Shown here: positions 26,201 through 35,100 of the stretch, piece after piece
How positions within the stretch are numbered: position 1 is the first letter of the stretch
Layout: every line of letters begins with the position of its first letter
DNA from: Yinghuangia seranimata
GTDB lineage: Bacteria > Actinomycetota > Actinomycetes > Streptomycetales > Streptomycetaceae
Assembly (NCBI RefSeq): GCF_029953285.1
Contig: NZ_JASAOI010000004.1
Coordinates: 147,537-211,536 of the forward strand
Length of the DNA stretch: 64,000 nt
Reading direction: 5' to 3'
The notes under the pieces: model-generated
Told to the model about the DNA's origin: nothing
The model's input: the letters and a program-made list of their open reading frames with translations, nothing else
Databases searched by the model: none
Program-made: the position numbers and the translations under genes

Positions 26201-26394
26201 TCGCCGCCGTAGAGCGAGACAAGCTCTTCCCACTCGTCGGGTTGCGTATCCCCGATGAACTCGAAGAGCTGGGCAGTATCAAGCCCGAGGTCAGGTTGGT
26301 AGTGACGAGGGTTCCCGACGGCCCACCCACCACGCTCGACCAAGGCCGCAATGATGGCCCCGCCGAAGGTGGACTCGTCATAGACGGGACTCAT
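23203..26394 (-). CDS. hsdR: Type I restriction enzyme, R subunit
   Basis: A 1063-residue motor/nuclease subunit. The N-terminal PD-(D/E)XK nuclease has Asp145 (RLDLTLFLN) and Glu159-Leu-Lys161 (TAELKNP), followed by the Q-x-x-x-Y element. The SF2 translocase has Walker A ASAGSGKSN (about 312-320), the DEAH box (IVDEAHSSQSG), a FTATP motif III and a LSRLNR-type motif VI. It cuts unmodified DNA after translocation, in complex with HsdM and HsdS. Start ATG overlaps the hsdS stop by 4 bp. All catalytic motifs are intact, so the system should be functional. Confidence 0.96.
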   Translation of the reverse strand: MSPVYDESTFGGAIIAALVERGGWAVGNPRHYQPDLGLDTAQLFEFIGDTQPDEWEELVSLYGGDRNEAQRGYARRLDQAIATDGLLDALRKGVKDRGVLIRLAYFKPNLVPDDSALDNYRANRLTVVRELEYATKQADWHNRLDLTLFLNGIPVATAELKNPLTRQGVENAKEQYRSERDPTELIFARRVIANFAVDPDLVFVATQLRGAQTQFLPLNTGSAGPGLPGGKGNPAPTVPGQHATAYLWEQIWQRDNWLDLLQRFVHVHKSKKPGGRTDTVTIFPRYHQWDVVKRLTAHAATHGAGHNYLIMASAGSGKSNTIGWLGHRLSDLHTPTNPSELDPTAAANGLEPGVPVFDKVIIITDRRNLDSQLRETVGSFEQTVGLVVKIDEKHGAKSEQLANALSRETGKIVTVTLHTFPALLDYLQRNPTEIQGSKFAIIVDEAHSSQSGDAATAVRAALRNLGLDADDDEQGAARVEETTVDVQLKQKAEQRGRAANLSYFAFTATPKSKTLELFGTPDTVDGKLTYRPFHTYSMRQAIEEGFILDPLRNYVTYSTYWKLVNENPDEREVDPKKANSLLARFALTHESTVSQHAQIITEHFIAHSRGRLGGRAKAMVVTASRQSAVQMARAIKQYIGDRDYDKKYPDLGVLVAFSGSLTYEGDETTESKENGGIPESALPKAFAYTRADDKATRSGGRGQQEFRILVVAEKYQTGFDQPLLTTMYVNKKLAGISAVQTLSRLNRTAPRKAQGDLAVIDFVNDAEDIRESFRPYFEEAMTLPSDPNLLYTAQSRVMSAPILTEREMQEFAAAYLAAEQKAAGSSAKWERLHAELYRLLNPAVERFTALADSEDEDDQKTAEDFRADLNDYVRKYGFLAQIVPYRDADLERLYLYGRHLLNRLPRRADGGVDIGEVDLSHMRVEQTGEHDLSLSPEGPTVMPGFGDGTGGAAEPEKSPLSELIERFNEKFGTEFTEQDVIRPFEEAMADPKVRLAAVANDDPDNFGVVFDDVFEDKMADHIDTIADMGRQYFGPDRSFKNSLNRSARRAAWRMIRRQEGVED

Positions 26395-27731
26395 GACACA
26401 ACTCCTCGCCCGCTCGCGGTAGATACGTCGAACTGCCCAGTCACAGCGGCAGTGATGAGTGCCTGACGGCTTTCCGCTAGCAACGAGGTTTGTTGTCCCA
26501 GCAGGTCGCGAAGGCGGCGAATACGGTCCAGGGAAGTCTGAGCCTGGCTAACCATCCGTCGCTGCTCGGTGATTCTTGGTAGAGGGATCGGGAAGCTCAT
26601 AATCTTGCTGCTGTTGGTCGATGCCAGATTCGTGGTGCGAGTTCCAGTGCTTTCGAAATAGCATCGTCCGTGCACTGTCTGCGTCATGAGCGCCAGGTAC
26701 TCGGCATCCAAGCGTTCTGCTTCCGGGCGCAGGGCAAAGATATGGTTCTGGTGGAGGCAGGAGGCTAGCTCACCATGCCAAACGGTCCCACGGCCGAGCT
26801 TGTCCAAGTCGCCCCCCTCGGTCATTAGGACATCACCCGCACGCAGCATGCTCCGCTCTGCCGTCGAACGTCGAACGGTGATTTCCTTCACGGAGTCGAG
26901 TTCCAGGCGGCCGGCCTGAACGTTTGCCACCCGGAGATACGGAAGCGATACGACATCGCCACTTAGGTCGCGGCCGCTGTCCACAGTCAACCCGTTTTGC
27001 AGGCGGCAGACATATCCCAATCGAACCAGCGGGCGCCCCACGTCCATTTGTGGGAGCCATGGCCATGGGCCAATTTGGCGGGGACTCGTGAGAATTCCAG
27101 GGATGAGCGCGTCTGACACCACGGCGTAAGCCCTTTCTTCAAGAAGCTTCGCTTGGGTGGCGCGCCGGGAATTGATGCGGTCGATTCGCGCGGTCTCTGT
27201 GTCAAGGAAGTCGCCGATGCGGCGCTGCTCGTCGAGAGGCGGGACTGGGACGGGAGCATCTCCGAGGCGGTCTCGGTTGAGTTCGATCTGATTGGTTGCT
27301 CCTACTGCGAGCGCGGACAGTGTGTACACCTGGAAAGGGTGGCAGCTCAGCCAATAGTAGCAATATCGCGAGTCCAGAACATTCGGATTTGTGCGCACCA
27401 CAGTCACGTGACTATCTGCCATGCACGGGATCTTGTCAGGTGGCGAGGAGAAGTATCCGACGCGCCCCAAAGTGCCCGTACCTGTCGAGTTGACGAGAAT
27501 GTCCCGCGGGTAGAGGAGTCCCTTGAGCCGACTCAGAGGTCCCCGATGGTCGTGGTATCGAGTCCGCTCCCACTCAAGCCCGGTCTCCTGATTGGCGGCT
27601 TGGCTGATGGCGCGAACCGGCCCCGCGTCGGCATAGGTCGGTGCAGATCCGCGATTCAAATGTGTCGTCAAGTGTTTCAACGGCGCGGATGCCCAACTTG
27701 GCGGGAGGTTCACTCCAAAGATGGCGCTCAC
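26391..27731 (-). CDS. hsdS: Type I restriction-modification specificity subunit
   Basis: A 446-residue subunit with the usual two target-recognition domains (about 1-180 and 215-410), each ended by a conserved helix (PPLDEQRRIGDFLDTETARIDRI in part, and RITEQRRMVSQAQTSLDRI in part). The duplicated helical spacers set the gap between the half-sites of the target. The N-terminal domain has the common LSCHPFQVY-type motif. This gene has the lowest GC of the window, as is usual for horizontally shuffled specificity genes. Overlaps hsdM and hsdR by 4 bp each. The target sequence cannot be predicted by reading. Confidence 0.93.
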   Translation of the reverse strand: MSAIFGVNLPPSWASAPLKHLTTHLNRGSAPTYADAGPVRAISQAANQETGLEWERTRYHDHRGPLSRLKGLLYPRDILVNSTGTGTLGRVGYFSSPPDKIPCMADSHVTVVRTNPNVLDSRYCYYWLSCHPFQVYTLSALAVGATNQIELNRDRLGDAPVPVPPLDEQRRIGDFLDTETARIDRINSRRATQAKLLEERAYAVVSDALIPGILTSPRQIGPWPWLPQMDVGRPLVRLGYVCRLQNGLTVDSGRDLSGDVVSLPYLRVANVQAGRLELDSVKEITVRRSTAERSMLRAGDVLMTEGGDLDKLGRGTVWHGELASCLHQNHIFALRPEAERLDAEYLALMTQTVHGRCYFESTGTRTTNLASTNSSKIMSFPIPLPRITEQRRMVSQAQTSLDRIRRLRDLLGQQTSLLAESRQALITAAVTGQFDVSTASGRGVVS

Positions 27732-29755
27732 TCCGTCACCTCGCTCAGCAGCATCTGAATCTCGGCTTCCAGTGCTTGCAAATCCGCATCGATTTCAGTC
27801 AGCGGGCGAGGCGGGTCGTACACGTAGAAGTGGCGGGTGAACGGGATCTCATAGCCGATCTTCGTCTTCGTGTGGTCGATCCAGGCGTCCGGGACATGGG
27901 GGGCGACCTCGCGCTTGAGGTACTCCTCGACGTCCTCGTCGAGCGGGACGTTTTCGTAATCGCGCAGCTCTGTGTCGGGCTCGGGATCGCCCTTGATCTC
28001 CTGGACTTCGCCGTCAGCAGTCCGCACGCCGATGGTGTCGCGCAGTGCTTTCGTGAACGGGGCGCCGGTCGGCCAGCTCAGGCCAGCCGCCACCTGAGCA
28101 TCCTTCAGTGCCAGGAATGCTTCGGACTTTGTGGACCAGGTAGAGCCGAGGAGGGGGCGTAGGGCTGCTACGAAATCGTCGGCATTCGCAAGTTTCTGGA
28201 TGGGCTTTGCGTCTGCGAGCGCGGACAACGTCTCGTCGGTCAGCTCGAACCGGAGCTTGAGTGGGCGTTCGACGGTGATGCGGCGGTATCCGAAGTCCTC
28301 GTTCGGGAAGACTTTCACCTTGCCGTGCAGCGGGTGCTCGGGATCTTGCGCGACCTGGAGGGCCTCTCCATACAGTTGCGTGACCTCGGCGATGTGCTCG
28401 TCTGGGATGAACTTCCGCTTGTCGCCGAGCGACTTGCGCATCTTTTGCCAGTAGGCGCGGGCGTCCAGCAGAATGACCTTGCCCTTGTGGTCCGGCGACT
28501 TGCGGTTCGTCAGGATCCAGAAGTACGTCGAGATGCCCGTGTTGTAGAACAGCTGGTCTGGCAGTGCGACAATAGCCTCAAGCCAGTCGTTCTCCAAGAT
28601 CCACTGGCGGATCTTCGACTCGCCCGACTCTGCCGCCCCGGTGAACAACGGCGAGCCATTGAAGACGATGGCGATCCGGCTGCCGCCTCCACCGTTCCCG
28701 TCCACCGGCTTCCGCTTCGACAGCATGTGTTGCAAGAACAGCAGCGAGCCGTCGTTAATTCGCGGCAACCCTGCGCCGAAACGGCCGGAATCTCCTTGTT
28801 TCTTGTACTCGTCCTCGACCTGGCTCTGGACCTTTTTCCACTCCACGCCGAATGGGGGATTCGCCAGCATGTAGTCAAACGTTGCCTTCTCGTGTCCGTC
28901 CACGGTGAAGGAGTTTCCGAATGCAATGTTGTCGGGGTTTTGACCCTTGATCATCAAGTCTGATCGGCAGATGGCCCACGACTCCGGGTTGAGCTCCTGT
29001 CCGTAGACCTCAACCTTGGCGGCCTTGTTGTGCTCGCGGACGAAGTCCTCGACAGCACTAAGCATGCCACCGGTGCCGCAAGCTGGGTCCATCACTGTGC
29101 GGACGACTCCGGGAATGCCCAGTGCGTCGGCGTCCGGTGTCACCAGGAGCTTGACCATCAGCTTGATGACCTCGCGCGGAGTGAAGTGCTCACCAGCTGT
29201 CTCGTTCGAGAGCTCGGCGAACCGGCGGATCAGCTCCTCGAACAGGTAGCCCATGTTGTGGTTGAGAACGGATTTCGGGTGTAGGTCGAGGTCCACGAAC
29301 TCGCTCAGCACCAGGTACAGCAGGTTCGCTCGGTCGAGCCGCCGGACCTGCTGCGCGAACTCGTACTTCTCCAGAACTTCACGGGCGTTGTCCGAGAACG
29401 AGCCCATGTAGATCAGCAGGTTCGCAGCCGCGTGCGCAGGGTCGTCGGCGATCTTCTTGAGGGTCAGGTCGCTCTTGTTGTAGAAACGCTGACCGGATGC
29501 GCTGCGCAAGAACCTGTCGGGATCGAGATCCCGACCTGCCAGCTCCGCGGCCTTCTTGACTACTGCATCCCTTGTCGGCTCTAGGACACACTCCAGGCGT
29601 CGCAGCACGGTGAACGGCAAGATCACCTTGCCGTAGTCGGACTGCTTGTAGTCGCCGCGCAGCAGGTCGGCGACCGACCACGCCTGGTTTGCCAGCTCCG
29701 TGTGCTTGCTGCTGTTCAACGGGTCCTCGAATTCCTTCCGAACCGAGTGGGACAC
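27728..29755 (-). CDS. hsdM: Type I restriction-modification DNA methyltransferase (N6-adenine), M subunit
   Basis: A 675-residue methyltransferase. An N-terminal helical domain opens with SKHTELANQAWSVADLLRG; the SAM motif DPACGTGG is at 223-230 and the catalytic NPPF at 299-302. It methylates adenine in the target read by HsdS, protecting host DNA. The assigned start is GTG 29755, but a TTG at LNSSKHTE, 12 codons in, matches the usual start of the family better. It overlaps hsdS by 4 bp and lies 58 bp after another methylase gene on the same strand, so it may be read from that gene's promoter. Confidence 0.95.
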   Translation of the reverse strand: MSHSVRKEFEDPLNSSKHTELANQAWSVADLLRGDYKQSDYGKVILPFTVLRRLECVLEPTRDAVVKKAAELAGRDLDPDRFLRSASGQRFYNKSDLTLKKIADDPAHAAANLLIYMGSFSDNAREVLEKYEFAQQVRRLDRANLLYLVLSEFVDLDLHPKSVLNHNMGYLFEELIRRFAELSNETAGEHFTPREVIKLMVKLLVTPDADALGIPGVVRTVMDPACGTGGMLSAVEDFVREHNKAAKVEVYGQELNPESWAICRSDLMIKGQNPDNIAFGNSFTVDGHEKATFDYMLANPPFGVEWKKVQSQVEDEYKKQGDSGRFGAGLPRINDGSLLFLQHMLSKRKPVDGNGGGGSRIAIVFNGSPLFTGAAESGESKIRQWILENDWLEAIVALPDQLFYNTGISTYFWILTNRKSPDHKGKVILLDARAYWQKMRKSLGDKRKFIPDEHIAEVTQLYGEALQVAQDPEHPLHGKVKVFPNEDFGYRRITVERPLKLRFELTDETLSALADAKPIQKLANADDFVAALRPLLGSTWSTKSEAFLALKDAQVAAGLSWPTGAPFTKALRDTIGVRTADGEVQEIKGDPEPDTELRDYENVPLDEDVEEYLKREVAPHVPDAWIDHTKTKIGYEIPFTRHFYVYDPPRPLTEIDADLQALEAEIQMLLSEVTE

Positions 29756-29813
29756 CCAACCGAGCGGGTGTACGGGGTCAAGTCTGGTGGATCGTTGAAG
29801 ATCGTGTGGCTGT

Positions 29814-31958
29814 TCAGCCGGAGTCGTGGTCGGGCGGGAGCAGCGCGCCGGTTGTCAGGCCTGTGGCGAGGAGTGCGGCCGCATCACGGCTCGCGTCTGC
29901 GGCTCGGCTAGCTGCAGTGCGTAGCTCGCGGATTCTGCGGAACGCCTCGCCGTAGTGGCGTTGTTCATCCAACGGCAGCAACGGCACGCGCAACCGACCC
30001 GGCTGCACCTGGATCGTCGCGGTGCCCGTCGACGCCCCGGCGATGTTGTCTGTGTCGTCTAGGAAGCCGGCTAGGAACCACGCATCCAGCCGCGAGGGAT
30101 CCGGACGCAGGAGCAAAAGCATCCGACCGAGCACACTTCCAGCGTCGTCCTCGCCGGCAACCCTCGCCATTGGACCGCCACCACCGGCGACCGAGCGCAG
30201 GAGGACGTCACCTTCGAGGATGATCGGCGCCGTTTCGGACGAGAGATCGGTCAGGGATCCCGACGGAGCCTCGTCGCGTGCGATGTCGAGGGCGGTCAGC
30301 ACCCGGCGTCCCTCATTCTCGGTACGCCATGCTTCCAGCGCATCATCCTTCGTGCCCGGCGTTGTCCGAAGCATTTCGATCGCGCCGCCGCGTGCCAGGT
30401 CAGCGATCGTTGCTGTACGCCACTCCCGTGGGGTGTCGCCGACGGGCTGCCAGTCCCCGTAGGACGCTGACGCTGCAAACGAGTTCACCAATTTCGCCAG
30501 CCGATCGCGGCTCGTGCGTGCCAGCTGCGAGACCGCGGCTGGGTCAGCCGCTGTCGGAGCGACCCGGACATGCCGCGTCGGAGTCAGATCGACGACGTCA
30601 TCGAGTAGATCCAGGATCGAGACTGCGCGGGCTTCGCCTGCCGTGTCTTCGAATGTGTCCGCGGCTTCCCGGAACCGCTCCCAGTGCCCGAGTACCGCGC
30701 TTGTGAGGCTGTCCCAATCCAAGCTCTCTCGACGATGGCGCGGCCGCGACGAGCCGACGGGTTCCGGGCTCGTCGTGTTGTCCTGACGTTGGCTGGCATT
30801 CGCGTCGATGAACAACACAGATCGACGCTCGGCGCCCCCGACCTCCGGCCGTTGCAGCACCCACACCTGAAGCCCAATATGCAGCGGCATGGATGCCCTC
30901 GCCGGAAGCCCCACGACAGCGCGAATCGCCCCAGCGCGGGTCAGTTCCGCTCGGATGCGTCGACCCGATGTGCGGAAGGCGACCCCGGGTGGGACCAGGA
31001 ACACCGCATACCCGTCGGGCTTCAGATGAGCAAGCGCGTGCTGCATCCAAGCCAGCTCCGATTCTCCGCGTGAGGGCACTCCGTACGCCCAGCGCGGGTC
31101 GTATGCCAGCTCCTCGTGCCCCCAATCCCGGTCGCCGTAAGGCGGATTGCATAGCACGCCATCGGCAATGACATCCGGAAAGGCATCCGCACGCAGGCTG
31201 TCCCCGGCACGCACACGTACCTGGGCATCCGGCGATGACAGCATCAAGCTGACGGCCGCACGCCGGGCCTGCACCGGCAGAACATCCTGCCCGTACAGCT
31301 CCGATGCGCTGCGTCGCGCCGCGGCCTCCAGGAGTGTTCCGCTTCCGCAGGCTGGATCGAGTACGCGTACGCAGCCGACGGTCAGAAGCGACGCCATCAG
31401 TCGGGCCAGCCCAGTGGGTGTCTGATAAGCGCCGGCCGCCGCGCTGTCGTCGAGCTCCCGCTCGGCCAGTGCGTCGAGAGCGGCTTGACCGCCCTCCGCG
31501 CGTACGCACACGAGCAGAGCCCGGATGGCGGGGGCGTCGGCCGCCAAGTACCGCACCGTATCCACGCCCGGCACGGCCTCGGCCAGGCCGGTGGCCTCGG
31601 AATTCGCACGAGCGGTCAGTGCCTTGTCCGACAGTTCCGCGAGGTCTGCCATGTCGCTCGGCGGAAGTTTGGATAGGGCGGCGACCAGGGGGAGCAGTCG
31701 GCTCACGGCTTGCGAGGCGTCCGGGTGGAGACGCAGCACCGTCCGGAGCTCGGTCACAGGTGACGCGCCGGACGCCTGCCCTCGGGCGTCCAGCCACGTC
31801 CGTACGGCCGTCAAGTCGTAGAGCGGGCTCGCGTCGCTGCCGCCGATCGGTGCCGGAAAGTCGCCGTGGCGTCGCCGCCAGTTGCTTACGGTCGCGCGCG
31901 TCACCCCCGCGATCCGGCCGATCTCGGCAGCCGTGACCAGCGTGGCCTGGTCGGTCAC
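29814..31958 (-). CDS. N6-adenine DNA methyltransferase with N-terminal HTH and HsdS-like C-terminal region
   Basis: A 714-residue protein with three parts. Residues 6-60 form an excisionase/MerR-like HTH (TAAEIGRIAGVTRATVSNWR). Residues about 170-400 are an HsdM-like methylase with DPACGSGTL (201-209) and NPPY (271-274). The end (about 530-700) looks like one target-recognition half of HsdS (GDVLLRSV, then LPLDEQRHYGEAFRRIRELR). So recognition and modification are fused, as in type IIG or orphan methylases, but no nuclease motif is seen. GTG 31958 has GGGGGACCT upstream. It precedes hsdM by 58 bp. It could be a second modification activity, a regulator of the operon, or part of a larger system. 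Confidence 0.85.
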   Translation of the reverse strand: MTDQATLVTAAEIGRIAGVTRATVSNWRRRHGDFPAPIGGSDASPLYDLTAVRTWLDARGQASGASPVTELRTVLRLHPDASQAVSRLLPLVAALSKLPPSDMADLAELSDKALTARANSEATGLAEAVPGVDTVRYLAADAPAIRALLVCVRAEGGQAALDALAERELDDSAAAGAYQTPTGLARLMASLLTVGCVRVLDPACGSGTLLEAAARRSASELYGQDVLPVQARRAAVSLMLSSPDAQVRVRAGDSLRADAFPDVIADGVLCNPPYGDRDWGHEELAYDPRWAYGVPSRGESELAWMQHALAHLKPDGYAVFLVPPGVAFRTSGRRIRAELTRAGAIRAVVGLPARASMPLHIGLQVWVLQRPEVGGAERRSVLFIDANASQRQDNTTSPEPVGSSRPRHRRESLDWDSLTSAVLGHWERFREAADTFEDTAGEARAVSILDLLDDVVDLTPTRHVRVAPTAADPAAVSQLARTSRDRLAKLVNSFAASASYGDWQPVGDTPREWRTATIADLARGGAIEMLRTTPGTKDDALEAWRTENEGRRVLTALDIARDEAPSGSLTDLSSETAPIILEGDVLLRSVAGGGGPMARVAGEDDAGSVLGRMLLLLRPDPSRLDAWFLAGFLDDTDNIAGASTGTATIQVQPGRLRVPLLPLDEQRHYGEAFRRIRELRTAASRAADASRDAAALLATGLTTGALLPPDHDSG

Positions 31959-31986
31959 AGGTCCCCCTCTTCGAGCCGGGCATGTC

Positions 31987-32027
31987 GGTGGATGTATTCA
32001 CCATAGCGCACCCACCAATTCGGTCAA
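31987..32027 (-). promoter_or_regulatory. Promoter and possible operator of the methylase-hsd operon
   Basis: On the minus strand TTGACC (32027-32022) and TATGGT (32005-32000) are spaced by 16 bp, a good sigma-70-like promoter. A near-palindrome GGTG-N8-CACC (31987-32002) overlaps the -10 end and could be an autoregulatory operator for the HTH of the downstream methylase. Confidence 0.5.
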
Positions 32028-32101
32028 GTCGATTGACAGCGCTTTCACTCTGATGCTCTCCTGATCTCGATGGAGTGAAAACATCTACCTCGGAGCCCTC
32101 C

Positions 32102-33913
32102 ATGACCGCAGTCATCACCGTTCTTGCCGTATTTGCCGCTCTCGCCTTGGGCGTAGCGATGGGCGGGCTGCTGGCCCGCGCCAGAGCGCGGGCGGCGCTC
32201 GCGGAGTCTCAAGCCGCCCGCAATGCCGCCGACGAAGCGCGTGCTCGTGCCGAGGCGGAGGCGCAGGAATGCCGCTCCCGCGCCGAGCGCATCGAGGCGC
32301 AGGCCAGCTCGCACGGGCAGCGGGCCGCTGAACTCGGGGCGACGTTAGCCGAGCGCGACGTCCAGCTCGCCCGCCTGGAAACTGCTCTTGGCGCGGCGCG
32401 TGAGGCCGAGACGTCCACCGAGAACCGGCGGGACGACCTTGCGCATGAGCTCGCGACAGTGCGCGGCGAGTACGAGGCCCAGGGGAGGGAGCTCGCGGGT
32501 GTCCAGCAAGCCGCTGTGGCGTTCACCGCTGAGCGCGATGCGGCCCGTGACAAGGTCCAGGCGAGCGAGCGTGACCTCGCCAAAGCGCGCGCCGAGTCCG
32601 ACGGCCTCCGCAGCCAGCTGGCCGACCGCACCCGCGAGCTTTCCGATGTCCGCGAGGCTGCAGCCAAGTCGGACGGCACAGCCTCGGCGCTTCGCGACGA
32701 GCTCGACACTCTGAAGGCCGCTCACGCCGAGTTGGCGGGACGTCAGAAGTCGGTCGAACAGCAGGCCGCCGTCCTCGACTCCGCCCGGGACGAGGTCGAA
32801 CGCCTCCGCGTCGAGGCGACGAAGCTCATGGAGGACCGCTTCGCGGCCCTGTCGAACAAGGCGTTGGAAACGAACCGTGCGGCACTGCTGTCCACCGCCG
32901 AGGACAAGCTCGGTGCGATCGGGACCCCGGTGCGCGAACGGCTCGACCAGCTCAATCAGGAAGTGCGGAAGCTGGAGGAGCGCCGCACTGCCGCCGAAGC
33001 CGAACTCAAGCAGCAGATCGTGGGGATGCACGAGGAGACCGGCAGGCTCCGTGATCAGGCCCAATCACTCGTCGACGCCCTCAAGAAGCCGCAGGTGCGC
33101 GGCAGCTGGGGCGAGATGACGCTGCGGCGTACGGCGGAGCTGGCCGGCATGTCCGAGCGCTGCGACTTCGAGGAGCAGGTCAGCAGCCGCGGCGAGAGCG
33201 GGCTGCTGCGCCCGGACATGGTGGTGTACCTCAGCGACGGCCGGGAAGCCGTCGTCGACGCGAAGGTGCCGCTCAAGGCGTTCATGGAGGCCGCGGAAGC
33301 CGCCGATGACACGACGCGGGCCGCGCGGCTGAAGGACCATGCACAGCAGGTGCGGAAGCACATCGACAACCTGGCATCCAAGGAGTACCACAAGCTGCGC
33401 AAGGCGTCGCCGGAGTTCGTGATCATGTTCATCCCGGGCGAAGCGTTCCTCGGTCCCGCGCTGGACGCCGATCGAGGCCTGCTGGAATACGCGTTGGACA
33501 AGGGCATCGTGATCACCACACCCACGACGCTCATGGCGCTGCTGCGCACGGTCGCGCTCATGTGGACGCAAGCCGGCCTCGCCGAGAACCTGCGCGAGGT
33601 GCATGAGATCGGCAGTGAACTCTACGACCGGATCGTCGTGTTCAGCGAGCACATGGCCAAGCTCGGGAAGGAGCTCGGCGGCTCAGTCGACGCGTATAAC
33701 AAGGCGGTCGGGTCCATGGAGTCCCGCATGCTGGTCAGCGCCCGCCGCTTCCAGCAGCTCAAGGTCGGGGCAAAGCCGCTGCCGCCGGCTATGGCCATCG
33801 AGGCGGCCCCGCGCCCGTTGACCGCCGCCGAGCTGGTCGAGGCGAGCGCGGCGAGCGGGACCTTGGAGATCCCGCCCGCGCGCGGCGTCGATCCGGCGGA
33901 CGGCTCAGCGTGA
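32102..33913 (+). CDS. rmuC: DNA recombination protein RmuC
   Basis: A 603-residue protein: an N-terminal membrane anchor (about 5-25), a long Ala/Arg/Glu-rich coiled coil (about 30-310), then the RmuC domain (about 325-550) with RGSWGEMTLRR, the PD-(D/E)XK-like core RPDMVVYLSDGREAVVDAKVP and EFVIMFIPGE. RmuC limits inversion and recombination at repeats in E. coli, and members occur in defence islands. ATG 32102 has CGGAG six bp upstream. Divergent from the methylase operon. Its end overlaps the convergent DUF397 gene by 9 bp. Confidence 0.93.
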   Translation: MTAVITVLAVFAALALGVAMGGLLARARARAALAESQAARNAADEARARAEAEAQECRSRAERIEAQASSHGQRAAELGATLAERDVQLARLETALGAAREAETSTENRRDDLAHELATVRGEYEAQGRELAGVQQAAVAFTAERDAARDKVQASERDLAKARAESDGLRSQLADRTRELSDVREAAAKSDGTASALRDELDTLKAAHAELAGRQKSVEQQAAVLDSARDEVERLRVEATKLMEDRFAALSNKALETNRAALLSTAEDKLGAIGTPVRERLDQLNQEVRKLEERRTAAEAELKQQIVGMHEETGRLRDQAQSLVDALKKPQVRGSWGEMTLRRTAELAGMSERCDFEEQVSSRGESGLLRPDMVVYLSDGREAVVDAKVPLKAFMEAAEAADDTTRAARLKDHAQQVRKHIDNLASKEYHKLRKASPEFVIMFIPGEAFLGPALDADRGLLEYALDKGIVITTPTTLMALLRTVALMWTQAGLAENLREVHEIGSELYDRIVVFSEHMAKLGKELGGSVDAYNKAVGSMESRMLVSARRFQQLKVGAKPLPPAMAIEAAPRPLTAAELVEASAASGTLEIPPARGVDPADGSA

Positions 33914-34117
33914 GCGGCCCAGTCCGGTCACGAGCCCGCTCCAAGCGCCCGAGGTGAAGCGGAGCGCGTCGGCGTACGGGCGCTTGCTGTCGCGAACGGC
34001 GGTGTCGGTGGGGGCGAGTGCGGCGACTTCGACGCACTCGCCGCCCTCGCCGCTGCTGTAGCTGCTCTTGATCCAGGTCGGGCTGTGGTTCTGCGAGACG
34101 GCGGCAGAACGATTCAT
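33905..34117 (-). CDS. DUF397 small protein
   Basis: A 70-residue protein with the DUF397 core: WIKSSYSSGEGGECVEVA near the start, then VRDSKRP and the closing SGAWSGLVTGL. In actinomycetes these small proteins are encoded next to a Scr1/WhiJ-like HTH regulator and act with it, often as its antagonist. Here it overlaps the upstream HTH gene by 4 bp, so the pair is coupled. Shown for the family; inferred here. Confidence 0.92.
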   Translation of the reverse strand: MNRSAAVSQNHSPTWIKSSYSSGEGGECVEVAALAPTDTAVRDSKRPYADALRFTSGAWSGLVTGLGRSR

Positions 34118-34962
34118 CGGTCTCCCAGCATGTTGGCGATGAAGGAGGCGGACTCTTGCGGCGTCAGGGCTTGCGCACGGATGCTGCCGTACCTTGCCGC
34201 GAGGATGCGGACCTCTTCTGGTTCAGTGATCAGTCTGCTGATGTTCTGAACCTCAACATAGGCGACTTGCGGCCGCCCTTTGGGAGTGAGGAGCGTGAAT
34301 GGTCCTCCGAGACTCGGATGTTCGTCGCGATCGGTCGGCATTACCTGAAGTTCGACGTTGCGCAGACGTCCGATTTGGAGAAGCCTCTCGAGCTGCCCTC
34401 GATGCGTTTCCTTGCCCCCGATGGGGCGCTGAAGCGCGGATTCCTCGATAGTGAAGGTGGTTTGAGGCGGAGGCCATCGCGTGAGTACCTGTTGCCGGGC
34501 CAGCCGGGCGGCGACACGCATCTCCACAGTCTCTTCGTCGAGCAGGGGCTGACGGCTCGTGAAGACCGCACGCGCGTGACCTTCTGTTTGCAACACACCC
34601 GGCAAGGCGAGGGCTCCGTAGTAGTTCAGCTCCACCGCCTCCCGCTCCAGCCTCGCGTAATCGCGGAACCACGCCGGGTGCCTCACCCGCGCTTTCGCTT
34701 TGGCCCGCGCCACGTCCTCCTTCGCGGCGGACAACATGCCGTTGGCGCCCAGTAGTCCGTCAACCGCGTCCAGGAACTCGTCCTGTGGAACGCGCCGCCC
34801 GCGCTCCAGCGACGAGATCTGTTCCTCGCTGTACCCCAGGCGCTCGCCGAGCTGCCGCTGTGTCAGCCCTGCCCGCTCCCGCAGCACCTTCACCATTCGG
34901 CCGAGTGCGCGGAACAGATCCACCGCACCGTCGCCCGCGTCTTCGTCGTCCGGATCGGCCAT
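34114..34962 (-). CDS. XRE-type HTH regulator with DUF5753 (Scr1/WhiJ-like) domain
   Basis: A 282-residue regulator. The XRE HTH is at about 20-78 (RERAGLTQRQLGERLGYSEEQISSLERG), followed by the DUF5753 effector domain (about 95-275: YGALALPGVLQTEGHARAVF, LEVQ-type MPTDRDEHPSLGGPF, YVEVQN). ATG 34962 follows GGGGGAC; the long upstream extension of the frame is not coding-like. With DUF397 downstream and the divergent HATPase gene it forms the WhiJ-like trio known from Streptomyces development and antibiotic control. Its presence inside a defence island is unusual. Confidence 0.92.
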   Translation of the reverse strand: MADPDDEDAGDGAVDLFRALGRMVKVLRERAGLTQRQLGERLGYSEEQISSLERGRRVPQDEFLDAVDGLLGANGMLSAAKEDVARAKAKARVRHPAWFRDYARLEREAVELNYYGALALPGVLQTEGHARAVFTSRQPLLDEETVEMRVAARLARQQVLTRWPPPQTTFTIEESALQRPIGGKETHRGQLERLLQIGRLRNVELQVMPTDRDEHPSLGGPFTLLTPKGRPQVAYVEVQNISRLITEPEEVRILAARYGSIRAQALTPQESASFIANMLGDR

Positions 34963-35100
34963 GCGCCGTCCCCCTGTTCGCAGCCAGTCTCGGTGTCCGC
35001 CCGGCAGCCCGGACGGGCAGCTGTCCGCACACGTCCACGCACGCTCTGTACTGGGCGCAGTGCTTGGCCAGGGTAGGCATGTCCGGAAACGTTCGGTGGC

